In this document: one piece after another, positions 17,645 through 24,646 of the stretch | Position numbering within the stretch: the stretch's first letter is position 1 | Layout: the number at the start of each line of letters is the position of its first letter | Source: an uncultured Muribaculum sp. | GTDB taxonomy: Bacteria > Bacteroidota > Bacteroidia > Bacteroidales > Muribaculaceae | Reading direction: 5' to 3' | Assembly (NCBI GenBank): GCA_910589555.1 | Contig: CAJUTE010000006.1 | Coordinates: forward strand, 34,348 to 98,347 | Length of the DNA: 64,000 nucleotides | Translations under genes and position numbers: made by a program | Notes under the pieces: model-generated | Seen by the model: the letters and a program-made list of their open reading frames with translations, nothing else | The model's database searches: none | Told to the model about the DNA's origin: nothing

Positions 17645-18190
17645 ATGGAGCATCTTATCCCGAGGCGAGGGAATTATAAGAACCTTATAAGCTATCAAAA
17701 AGCTGACGCCATTTATCAGATCACATATTATTTTTGTTGCCGTTATCTAATAAAGGGTGATCGCACAATAGATCAGATGATTCAAGCAGCAAGGAGTGGC
17801 AAGCAAAACATTATAGAAGGTTGCGCAGCCTCGACTACATCTTCAAAAACGGAGATAAAGCTGGTCAATGTGGCTAAAGCAAGCCTGAAAGAACTATTGG
17901 AAGACTATGAGGATTTTTTGAAGACACGAGGTTTCCGGCAGTGGGAGCGTGGGAGCCGTGAACATGACGCTATGCGCAGACTTGGAAAGGAACATAATGA
18001 TGCAGAATTTTTCATGAAATTAATACAAGTGCGCCCACCCGAGACAATAGCCAATATGGCGATCATCCTTTTAAATCAAGCCGATTATTTGCTTTTCAAA
18101 CAATTGGAACGGCTTGAGGATGATTTTATGCGCGAGGGCGGCTTTTCAGAGCGGATGACGCGTATGCGGAAACAGCAGCGAGGGTTTTAA
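17645..18190 (+). CDS. Four-helix-bundle protein (S23/IVP-like superfamily)
   Basis: A 181-residue, all-helical cytoplasmic protein of the four-helix-bundle group related to proteins encoded in 23S rRNA intervening sequences. Supporting segments are LISYQKADAIYQITYYF, QMIQAARSGKQNIIEGCAAS, the EIKLVNVAKASLKELLEDY helix and a final ANMAIILLNQADYLLFKQLE helix. The ~50 residues between helices three and four (a charged RGFRQWERGSREHD segment) fit the variant that carries a suffix domain. The molecular role is unknown; relatives form oligomers and are thought to bind nucleic acid, as the accessory protein Avd does. It has its own promoter and is bracketed by a 16-bp direct repeat. No reverse transcriptase or rRNA gene is nearby. 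Confidence 0.82.
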   Translation: MEHLIPRRGNYKNLISYQKADAIYQITYYFCCRYLIKGDRTIDQMIQAARSGKQNIIEGCAASTTSSKTEIKLVNVAKASLKELLEDYEDFLKTRGFRQWERGSREHDAMRRLGKEHNDAEFFMKLIQVRPPETIANMAIILLNQADYLLFKQLERLEDDFMREGGFSERMTRMRKQQRGF

Positions 18191-18198
18191 CGACTTTC

Positions 18199-18259
18199 AG
18201 GTCATTCAGGTCGTTAAAGACTTTAAGGACCTGAATGACCTGAATGACCTGAATGACCT
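18199..18259. repeat. Inverted and tandem GAATGACCT repeats with right copy of the 16-bp repeat
   Basis: AGGTCATTCAGGTC (18199-18212) and GACCTGAATGACCT (18228-18241) form a perfect 14-bp inverted repeat. Its 15-base loop holds most of TCGTTAAAGACTTTAA (18211-18226), the second copy of the flanking repeat. The right arm continues as three head-to-tail 9-bp units GAATGACCT (18233-18259). It lies between the convergent four-helix-bundle and glycosidase-like genes and could also work as a hairpin terminator, though no T run follows. Confidence 0.85.
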
Positions 18260-18267
18260 TAGTGACT

Positions 18268-20040
18268 TTACTGCGCTATGGCGCGGAGGTGGTCGGCGAG
18301 TTCGCCGATGCTGCCTTCGCGCTTGTTGCGGTAAGCCATGTCGGTGTAGAGTGTGGCACACCACCAGCTTGACTCTTTCAGCTGCGCCCACTCATGCCAT
18401 AGAGCATCGTATGACGCCAAAATTTCTTGCAATTTCTCGCGGTCGAGCGGCTTGCCTCGCTCAATCTCGGCATTGATGAGCATCATCTGCCACATACGCT
18501 CGATCAGGTGATATTTGATTCTGCCGTAGCTGCACGACACCTGCACAGCTTCAAGCAGGTCGGCATCCTTGCAGTCGAGTTGGCGTGACAATGCCTCAAT
18601 CTGCGACCATATTGCCGATGCCTCAGCCTTCTCGGCGAGAACCTTGGACTGAAGCCCGCGATCAAGAATCTCTTTTATGACCTTGGCGTTGGCTGCGGCG
18701 CTGAAAAATTCATCGCGCGCCCACCACACATTGTTGAAGGTGTAGCTGTTGCACTGCCCTTTGCGCACACCCTCTTCGGTGAGGAGGGCGATGTTGCGGA
18801 ATATGTCGGCATTCATGCCTGTGAACCCGATGGAGTCGGCAAATTGCATGAACGCTTCCTCCTCGGTGAGATCGGTGTTGCGCGCCCACCGCGCCATGAC
18901 CGATGTGTTGAGATCGGTCCATATTTCGTGAGTGATGTAGGGACCTTGCCATCCTCCGCCATGCGACCATGTGACGACACCGGCAAACAGATTGCGGTCG
19001 AGAATGTCGCGGAGACCGCGCGGAGCATCCTTGGGTGTGAGATTGCCGGTGAAACGATGCTTGCCGAACTCTATCTCATACTTCGTTTCGGGGAATCCTT
19101 CGATCACACCCTTTGCAGTGTAATATGGATGCGCCCCCTTGCCATATCCCTCCATTCTGGACTGGCATTCCACAATCTGCCGATGCTTTCCAAGCCCCAA
19201 CGCGGGATTGAACGGCGACATACGCTGAAAGTCGTCCTGCGGATACTTGATGGAGAAAATCAGGTTGGGGTGAGGCTCGACTCGGTCAGTGACACGCTTG
19301 TAGTAGTCAGGATTGTTATGGAAATTGTAGCCGAAATCCCAAGTGCGGTAGAAGAGCTTTTTGTCGCGCTTCACACACACTTCATCGCGCAAGATGTTGA
19401 GCAGAAGCACGTGATCGTCAATTCCGGCGTCGCCCTTGGTGATGGGGCTTCCACCCATGTGGAAAGGCGTGTCGTGGAGATAGGTTTCGCCGAAACGCAG
19501 CGTCAACCCGTCAAGCGAGGGAAATGTGGTGAAAATGGCATCGATCTGCGCCCGCAGCAGCTCCTGGGTCAACTTGCTGTTAAGATTAGGCTTGCGGGCG
19601 CGGGCATCGGAACCGCCGGTGCCTTCCACCTTCCCTACTCCTTCGATCTCCTTGCCATATTTGTCCCATACGCTTTTTGGGAACACCACGAAGTCAGTGA
19701 AGGGATATACGGCTATTCCGGCGGCATGGCATTCGTCAAGCTTCCGAGATATCTCACGCGCTTTCTCCGCTATCCATTCCCGCTCCTGAGCGCTCTGTGG
19801 AATGCGCCGCTTGAATGAATCATAATTAACGGCACAGTTGATGTGCCAATGCGGCACGGTGCCGGTAAAGCCCTGCGACTTCAAGAATTCAGGGTCATTA
19901 TACTTGGTGTCGAAAGGCTTCTCACCGGGATTGTTATGTACCATATCGAGCACGAAGGGTGCCGGATCGGCAGCTGCGAGGCTGAAAACATCGCCACATA
20001 AGGCAAACATAGCTGCCGCCAAGAATTTCCAATTTTGCAT
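18268..20040 (-). CDS. Secreted TIM-barrel glycosidase-like protein, family uncertain
   Basis: A 590-residue protein with a signal peptide (cleavage near residue 24, ...SLAAADP). It reads as a (beta/alpha)8 hydrolase: a first strand PFVLDMVHNNPGE, aromatic substrate-site segments (GTVPHWHINCAVNYDSFKR), a strand-end acidic motif LDGLTLRFGETYLHD with a candidate catalytic Glu, WDFGYNF, and VVTWSHGGGWQGPY. A helical C-terminal domain (~430-590) follows. The layout recalls GH67/GH115/GH20-type enzymes, but I cannot place it in a CAZy family. It lies near the SusC/SusD/LamG genes in the same orientation, though separated by the four-helix-bundle gene. A -7 element sits at 20078-20071. Confidence 0.6.
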   Translation of the reverse strand: MQNWKFLAAAMFALCGDVFSLAAADPAPFVLDMVHNNPGEKPFDTKYNDPEFLKSQGFTGTVPHWHINCAVNYDSFKRRIPQSAQEREWIAEKAREISRKLDECHAAGIAVYPFTDFVVFPKSVWDKYGKEIEGVGKVEGTGGSDARARKPNLNSKLTQELLRAQIDAIFTTFPSLDGLTLRFGETYLHDTPFHMGGSPITKGDAGIDDHVLLLNILRDEVCVKRDKKLFYRTWDFGYNFHNNPDYYKRVTDRVEPHPNLIFSIKYPQDDFQRMSPFNPALGLGKHRQIVECQSRMEGYGKGAHPYYTAKGVIEGFPETKYEIEFGKHRFTGNLTPKDAPRGLRDILDRNLFAGVVTWSHGGGWQGPYITHEIWTDLNTSVMARWARNTDLTEEEAFMQFADSIGFTGMNADIFRNIALLTEEGVRKGQCNSYTFNNVWWARDEFFSAAANAKVIKEILDRGLQSKVLAEKAEASAIWSQIEALSRQLDCKDADLLEAVQVSCSYGRIKYHLIERMWQMMLINAEIERGKPLDREKLQEILASYDALWHEWAQLKESSWWCATLYTDMAYRNKREGSIGELADHLRAIAQ

Positions 20041-20070
20041 AAACGTGAATATAAAGTTGATTTACCGTTT

Positions 20071-20078
20071 CAAATTTA
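20071..20078 (-). promoter_or_regulatory. -7 element of the glycosidase-like gene
   Basis: TAAATTTG on the minus strand matches TAnnTTTG 30 bases upstream of the ATG at 20040. The -33 box is weak. Confidence 0.5.
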
Positions 20079-20115
20079 CGAATTATTTCTTACCCAACCA
20101 TTATGATGGCACAAT

Positions 20116-20125
20116 TGTTATAACA
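20116..20125. promoter_or_regulatory. Palindrome TGTTATAACA in a divergent intergenic region
   Basis: A perfect 10-bp palindrome lies between the glycosidase-like gene and the His/Asp-tail lipoprotein, 35 bases before the latter's ATG. It resembles the half-site core of Fur/Zur-type operators, but no regulator can be assigned. Confidence 0.35.
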
Positions 20126-20160
20126 TCAGGAACTATTAAAACACTTCACCACACACTCTT

Positions 20161-20406
20161 ATGAAAAGAAAATACACGATATGGCTTTTAGTGCTATGTA
20201 TCTTCGCCGGAAGCTCCGCTCTCTCCTCTTGCGGTTCAATGAGAAGCTACTGGGGAATTGAGGGAAACTACGATTTCGATGAGGGCTATCATTACGGTAA
20301 ACACAAACCCCCAAAGCACAAGAAATACAAAAAGCCGAAACCTCCAAAACATAAAAAACATCATCACCATCACGATGATGATGATGACGACGATGATGAC
20401 GATTGA
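20161..20406 (+). CDS. Small lipoprotein with Lys/His/Pro region and Asp10 tail
   Basis: An 81-residue lipoprotein: basic start, hydrophobic core and lipobox ALSSC (Cys24). The mature part changes character in blocks: a Tyr/Gly-rich start (YWGIEGNYDFDEGYHYG), a Lys/Pro/His stretch with near-repeats of KPPKHKK (49-66), five consecutive His (67-71) and ten consecutive Asp (72-81) to the end. His5 plus Asp10 suggests metal (zinc, copper, calcium) or mineral-surface binding in the envelope, which is an inference. The GAT/GAC tract is a simple repeat that could vary in length by slippage. An antisense frame of 107 codons here is a shadow. A bidirectional terminator follows at 20445-20480. Confidence 0.75.
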   Translation: MKRKYTIWLLVLCIFAGSSALSSCGSMRSYWGIEGNYDFDEGYHYGKHKPPKHKKYKKPKPPKHKKHHHHHDDDDDDDDDD

Positions 20407-20444
20407 ACAGCCTCGTCCTTTTCGAGACTGTTATGATATATAAA

Positions 20445-20480
20445 AGAGGCTGCACCAAATGATGCAGCCTTAATATTTTC
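20445..20480. terminator. Bidirectional terminator
   Basis: Stem AGGCTGCA/TGCAGCCT with an 8-base loop has A/T-rich flanks on both sides. It separates the convergent His/Asp-tail lipoprotein and the 300-residue lipoprotein. Confidence 0.75.
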
Positions 20481-20494
20481 AAGCGCCCGGAGAG

Positions 20495-21397
20495 CTACTC
20501 ATCAGGATTGTTGTGCTGGACAGTCCAACCCATGTCTATATAACGGCTGAATGTAGCCTTGCCGGTCATGAGCTTTCCTGACTCAGGAGCCTTGAACACA
20601 TGGCCAAACGGAGTCTTATCGACGAACCGATAGATATAGGCGCAACTGCCTACACCGTTTTCCTTCATGTTTTCAGGGCAGAACACCTCTTTGACTTTCA
20701 CAAGCTCAAACTTTCCTAAAAGCATATCGTGGGTCTTGGTGTCAACCTTGGCGAGCATCGCCTCATATTCATTTGCCGGCACAGCTGCATCCTTCTTATC
20801 CACCGATGTAGCAACCGGCGCATCGCTTTGCGTGACCGTGTCGGCGCTCGCGATCACCTCCTCTTCGGCAGCCGCGGTCTCAACGACCATCTCTTCCACA
20901 TCGGATTCGATGGCAAGGTCATTGTCAGACAACACGTAGTCAGGCACAGGATCGCCGGCAACGCCTTCGCGCAACTTCAAGTCCTTCTCCTGATCCTCGC
21001 GCCGGGTCACCACGTGGTTCACCACATAGCGGGTGGCGGCATCAGTAAGCGACACTGTGGCAAACGTGTGCTCCACATCCTGTGATGCCGTCGTGTAGCC
21101 CGACCAATAGCTGTAGTTGCTCACCTTTTTCTTTTCAACCACCGATGTCAGCTTAAGCTCGACCATGCCGGCTTTCTGCAATTGCTGCAGCTGTCTTAAC
21201 TGAGCGGGGTTCACCTCATAGAAACCGGTAGTGAAGCTTTTCACGCAAGAACTATCGGCAAACATCGCCTCCTTCAGAAGCGCGTTCTTTGCCAGACGAG
21301 GATTTAAAGTGTCGCTGTCACACGAGGTGAACGCGGATGTTATCATCAATGCTCCCGCCATAATGGCAATGCGGGAAAAGCCTTTCTTCGGTCTCAT
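20495..21397 (-). CDS. Lipoprotein of unknown function
   Basis: A 300-residue lipoprotein with lipobox SAFTSC (Cys26). After a short helical part that includes a Gln/Leu-rich stretch (QLRQLQQLQ), residues ~80-140 look like a beta-strand domain (VELKLTSVVEKKKV..., HTFATVSLTD, RYVVNHVVTRRED). A low-complexity acidic/Ala segment (~168-200) then links to a second globular part with two Cys (VFCPENM and VGSCAYIYRF). I do not recognise a family. It is convergent with the His/Asp-tail lipoprotein. The 116-residue gene ends 24 bases upstream, so these two may be co-transcribed. Confidence 0.72.
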   Translation of the reverse strand: MRPKKGFSRIAIMAGALMITSAFTSCDSDTLNPRLAKNALLKEAMFADSSCVKSFTTGFYEVNPAQLRQLQQLQKAGMVELKLTSVVEKKKVSNYSYWSGYTTASQDVEHTFATVSLTDAATRYVVNHVVTRREDQEKDLKLREGVAGDPVPDYVLSDNDLAIESDVEEMVVETAAAEEEVIASADTVTQSDAPVATSVDKKDAAVPANEYEAMLAKVDTKTHDMLLGKFELVKVKEVFCPENMKENGVGSCAYIYRFVDKTPFGHVFKAPESGKLMTGKATFSRYIDMGWTVQHNNPDE

Positions 21398-21421
21398 GAT
21401 TGTATGTCGTTTTTTTGATTG

Positions 21422-21772
21422 TTAGTTCATACCCAGTTTCAGCTTCATGCGCTCCCACAGAGTAGGTCCCTCAAGCTGCAGGTGCACGTTGACACCATGA
21501 TCATGCTTGTTGAGAAATATTATGCTGCTGTGGAGCACAATCGCCACAACATCTTCAAAATGAGTAAGCCCATGAATATTGGCAAGCGGAAATTTGTGAA
21601 ACGGTGATCGCGAGTCGATGCTTTTTATCACAAGAGATCCGTTTTCGTCAATAGTGATGTTGTGATGATCGGAGGCATATTCAAAAAGCAGCCCGATATC
21701 GAGATTTTCAATTCCGTGGGGTGGCTTACGGTATCGAGCATAAAGTTCATCTATAACCTTTTTTGTAATCAT
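21422..21772 (-). CDS. Hypothetical protein, 116 residues
   Basis: A small soluble protein without signal peptide or membrane segment and with a mixed alpha/beta pattern: an N-terminal helix (VIDELYARYRKPPHG), a beta hairpin (ITIDENGSLVIKS), a central HFEDVVAIVLHSSIIFLNKHD and a short C-terminal helix. No known family is recognised. It has a -7 element far upstream (21954-21947), giving an unusually long leader of about 170 bases. It ends 24 bases before the 300-residue lipoprotein start, suggesting an operon. The coding potential looks real because the frame is uninterrupted and the protein has a normal hydrophobic pattern. Confidence 0.6.
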   Translation of the reverse strand: MITKKVIDELYARYRKPPHGIENLDIGLLFEYASDHHNITIDENGSLVIKSIDSRSPFHKFPLANIHGLTHFEDVVAIVLHSSIIFLNKHDHGVNVHLQLEGPTLWERMKLKLGMN

Positions 21773-21946
21773 AATTTTCTCTGATTTTGCCTGCGTGCGA
21801 TGAATTAAGGGTCACCGTTGATTAATAAACATCAATGGATGCAAAAATGTTTGAAGACTACTGAATTTATATGTGACCGCCAACACTACGCTCAACAAGG
21901 CTTCACTGATATAAAGCTCAAACGCACCTACATTCACTAACCGGCG

Positions 21947-21954
21947 CAAATATA
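21947..21954 (-). promoter_or_regulatory. -7 element with long leader
   Basis: TATATTTG on the minus strand, an exact TAnnTTTG match, lies about 175 bases upstream of the ATG at 21772. The intervening stretch (21773-21940) has no open frame that I would call a gene. Confidence 0.45.
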
Positions 21955-21961
21955 CACTAAA

Positions 21962-22008
21962 GAAAAAGAAGGTGTATCAGAGCCCTTATCCGGGACAGAT
22001 GATACACC
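21962..22008 (-). terminator. Terminator of the methylmalonyl-CoA decarboxylase operon
   Basis: GGTGTATCA (21971-21979) pairs with TGATACACC (22000-22008), followed on the minus strand by a T-rich run (21970-21961). It lies just past the mmdB stop at 22020. Confidence 0.85.
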
Positions 22009-22019
22009 CTCTTTGATAA

Positions 22020-23177
22020 TTAAGCAAGGAATCCAAGCAGAACACCGGCGGCGACAGCCGAACCGATCACACCGGCAACATTCGGACCCATGGCGTGCAT
22101 GAGCAGATAGTTGCTGGGGTCATACTCAAGTCCGAGATTATTGGAAATACGCGCCGACATAGGCACAGCCGACACACCGGCATTTCCGATAAGCGGATTG
22201 AGCTTCTTGGACTTGGGAAGCACGAGGTTGAACAGCTTCACGAAAATCACACCTGACGCAGAAGCGATGATGAACGCCATGAATCCAAGCGCGAAGATGA
22301 AGATGGTGTTGAGCGTCAAGAACTCGGTAGCCTGAGTGGACGCGCCCACTGTCATACCCAACAGAATGGTGACAATATCGGTGAGAGCGTTGCTTGCGGT
22401 CTTGGCAAGGCGGTTGGTGACACCGCACTCACGAAGCAGGTTGCCGAAGAAGAGCATACCCAACAATGGAATGCCTGAGGGCACCACGAAGCAAGTGAGC
22501 AGAAGTCCCACGATGGGGAAAATGATCTTCTCATTCTGCGACACGGCACGCGCCGGCTTCATCTTGATGAGACGCTCATTCTTGGTGGTGAGCAGTCGCA
22601 TGATAGGCGGCTGGATGAGCGGCACAAGCGCCATATAGGAGTAAGCCGACACGGCAATCGCACCCATGAGATTGGGGGCAAGCTTTGACGACAGGAAGAT
22701 CGCAGTAGGACCGTCGGCTCCACCGATAATGGCGATAGCACCTGCCTGGTCGGGCGAGAAGCCAAGCGCAAGCGCCACCATATAGGCTCCGAATATACCG
22801 AACTGCGCGGCAGCGCCCACCAACATCAACTTAGGATTGGCGATCAGCGCCGAGAAGTCGGTCATGGCGCCAATGCCCAGGAAGATGAGCGGCGGATACC
22901 ATCCGGCACTTACTCCGTTGTAAAGTATATTCAGCACTGAGCCCTCCTCATAAATGCCGATTTCAAGACCGGCGGTAGCGTTGAAGGGGATGTTTCCGAT
23001 CAATATACCAAAGCCTATCGGCACGAGGAGCATCGGCTCAAAATTCTTTTTAATGGCGAGCCACAGGAAGAAAAGTCCCACAAGCAGCATAACCAGATGC
23101 TGCCAAGTAGCATTGGCAAATCCGGTCAGCTCCCAGAACTGCTGGAAATTGGACGCCATAAAACTTTCGGTATTCAT
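22020..23177 (-). CDS. mmdB: Na+-translocating decarboxylase beta subunit (MmdB/OadB/GcdB)
   Basis: A 385-residue inner-membrane protein of the sodium-pumping decarboxylase beta family. It accepts carboxybiotin from the carrier subunit, releases CO2 and exports sodium. About ten membrane segments are visible, with conserved signatures IGGADGPTAIFLSSKL (the Asp of GGADGPT takes part in sodium/proton transfer), PPLIFLGIGAMTDFSAL and the C-terminal NAGVSAVPMSARI...HAMGPNVAGVIGSAVAAG. It is the last gene of the operon, with a strong terminator behind it. The internal ATG at residue 7 (MASNFQQ) is an alternative start. Methylmalonyl-CoA, rather than oxaloacetate or glutaconyl-CoA, is inferred from the epimerase gene in the operon. 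Confidence 0.93.
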   Translation of the reverse strand: MNTESFMASNFQQFWELTGFANATWQHLVMLLVGLFFLWLAIKKNFEPMLLVPIGFGILIGNIPFNATAGLEIGIYEEGSVLNILYNGVSAGWYPPLIFLGIGAMTDFSALIANPKLMLVGAAAQFGIFGAYMVALALGFSPDQAGAIAIIGGADGPTAIFLSSKLAPNLMGAIAVSAYSYMALVPLIQPPIMRLLTTKNERLIKMKPARAVSQNEKIIFPIVGLLLTCFVVPSGIPLLGMLFFGNLLRECGVTNRLAKTASNALTDIVTILLGMTVGASTQATEFLTLNTIFIFALGFMAFIIASASGVIFVKLFNLVLPKSKKLNPLIGNAGVSAVPMSARISNNLGLEYDPSNYLLMHAMGPNVAGVIGSAVAAGVLLGFLA

Positions 23178-23230
23178 AAACTTGATTATGTTTTTAGGTT
23201 GTTTCTATTAGCCAATAATCGCGTTATGAA

Positions 23231-23662
23231 TTATTCGAAAGTCACCAATACCGTACCTTCAAGGACAGAATCGCCGGCAGCCACATTGATAGCGGCGATC
23301 TTTCCGTCGCGTCCTGCGTGGATGGCGTTTTCCATCTTCATCGCCTCAAGCACTACCACAGTGTCGGCGGCAGCGACAGTATCGCCCACCTTGCAGTTGA
23401 CAGAGATGATTGTGCCGGGCAGCGGAGCTGTAACCTTGTAGGCAGATGACTGCGCGGGAGCCTTGGCAACGACCTTTTCACCGGTAGCGGTGCGCGGAGC
23501 AGCTGATGGACGGGGTGCTGTCACCACGCTCACAGGCTTGCTCTTTTCAAGCTCCACCTTGTAGGGAGTACCGTTGACAAGAACATCGGCTATATTGTCA
23601 ACGATGTCGCCGATAGCCACATTGTAAGTGTTACCGTTGATTTTGTATTTATATTCTTTCAT
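23231..23662 (-). CDS. mmdC: Biotin carboxyl carrier subunit of methylmalonyl-CoA decarboxylase
   Basis: A 143-residue biotin carrier. The C-terminal ~70 residues form a biotinyl/lipoyl domain with EAMKMEN, so Lys109 carries biotin. An Ala/Pro/Thr-rich flexible linker (~47-75) separates it from an N-terminal beta domain (KEYKYKINGNTYNV...) that docks on the decarboxylase. The protein shuttles the carboxyl group from MmdA at the membrane surface to MmdB. Length and layout match gamma subunits of sodium pumps in Bacteroidales. It lies between the OadG-like gene (47 bases upstream) and mmdB (53 bases downstream). Confidence 0.94.
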   Translation of the reverse strand: MKEYKYKINGNTYNVAIGDIVDNIADVLVNGTPYKVELEKSKPVSVVTAPRPSAAPRTATGEKVVAKAPAQSSAYKVTAPLPGTIISVNCKVGDTVAAADTVVVLEAMKMENAIHAGRDGKIAAINVAAGDSVLEGTVLVTFE

Positions 23663-23709
23663 TTTTGTTGTAGTTGTTTTTACTTTTGTTGACTGGTCAA
23701 TGTTGATTG

Positions 23710-24630
23710 TTAACGGCGGGGAAGTTCACGAAGTCCATATATCTTCGAGCTCCACGGAGAATAGCTCTTTCTCACCTTGTTGATGGTGAGGATGGTGCTT
23801 TCGAGGTCATGGGCGTTGATGTGCTCGTTGAGAGCCATAACGATTGCCGCGATCTCCTCACCCGAGTCATGGTCGGGACGCTCTTCCTTAGATACTGTCT
23901 TGATGTCCACGCCCTGTGAACGCATCTTGTTGCGGCTGCTGATGCGTGCTCCGATGCGGTTGATGGCATAGAACGACAGGCTCAGCAACAACAGAGCCGA
24001 GAACACGATGCACATAGCCATGATTGTGAGACCGAAACCGTTGGCATCCTCTTCGGCAAAGCGGTCGACCTTGCGGTTGGTGTCAACAATGCGGTTGGCG
24101 CTGCTGGGGGTGATATAGGACTCTTCCGTGCCCTGACGCACTTCCCAGGCATTGTGACCTGTGCCTATACCGTCGAGAATACGAGCATAGGTGGTGTTGG
24201 GAAGCAGCGACGCCGGCACTGTGATCGAGTCAATAAGAGTGATGCCGTTGGCATCATATACTCCGATCCAGTTGTCCTGTCCGGGAGTCAGAGAGAAGCT
24301 CAGGTGGAATGTACCTTTGCTCGGCTCGGAGTCAGCCCAGAAAATTATGTGCTGACGCGGAGGGATCTCGGTATTCACGTCACCAAGCGGCACCGGATAC
24401 TTTTTAGGCTGGAGGCTGTCGTTGGTGATGAACACGCTTGAAATCTCCATCGGCGCATAGGTTGAGTTGAAAAGCTCAATCCATGCTCCGTGTCGACCGT
24501 AGTCATCAACGTAGTTGCTGTCGTTCTGCACCATTATCTCATTGATGCGCAGACCGCGACGCCCTTGGGCGTTGCTTACCGCACAACAGGCGACAACAGC
24601 GACGAGCAATATCAATAATTTCTTTTTCAT
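23710..24630 (-). CDS. OadG-like pump subunit fused to an N-terminal lamin-tail domain
   Basis: A 306-residue protein with a signal peptide (...CCAVSNAQ), a lamin-tail (LTD) Ig-like domain (~27-186: RGLRINEIMVQNDSNYVDD, WIELFNSTYAPMEI, IPPRQHIIFWADS), one membrane helix (~198-225, GFGLTIMAMCIVFSALLLLSL) and a cytoplasmic tail of ~80 residues. The helix and tail fit the OadG/delta subunit that anchors sodium-pumping decarboxylases. The ATG at 24630 is preferred: the longer frame (24687) would overlap the mmdA end and hide the signal peptide. Membrane topology puts the LTD outside the cytoplasm, where ordinary OadG proteins have almost nothing. It lies between mmdA and mmdC. Confidence 0.85.
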   Translation of the reverse strand: MKKKLLILLVAVVACCAVSNAQGRRGLRINEIMVQNDSNYVDDYGRHGAWIELFNSTYAPMEISSVFITNDSLQPKKYPVPLGDVNTEIPPRQHIIFWADSEPSKGTFHLSFSLTPGQDNWIGVYDANGITLIDSITVPASLLPNTTYARILDGIGTGHNAWEVRQGTEESYITPSSANRIVDTNRKVDRFAEEDANGFGLTIMAMCIVFSALLLLSLSFYAINRIGARISSRNKMRSQGVDIKTVSKEERPDHDSGEEIAAIVMALNEHINAHDLESTILTINKVRKSYSPWSSKIYGLRELPRR

Positions 24631-24646
24631 TGCTTTCGATGGCTTT

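Noticed and set aside
17645..18190. Diversity-generating retroelement Avd-type accessory gene
   Set aside because: No reverse transcriptase, template repeat or variable repeat was found around it; the protein resembles Avd only at the four-helix level.
18233..18259. Possible CRISPR array
   Set aside because: Units are 9 bp in direct contact without unique spacers, and no cas gene is present.
18844..19818. Plus-strand open frame of 324 codons opposite the glycosidase-like gene
   Set aside because: The minus-strand gene has a signal peptide and coherent protein pattern; this frame does not.
20159..20482. Minus-strand open frame of 107 codons opposite the His/Asp lipoprotein
   Set aside because: The plus-strand gene has a lipobox and normal start; this frame is His/Arg-rich because it mirrors the Asp/His tract.
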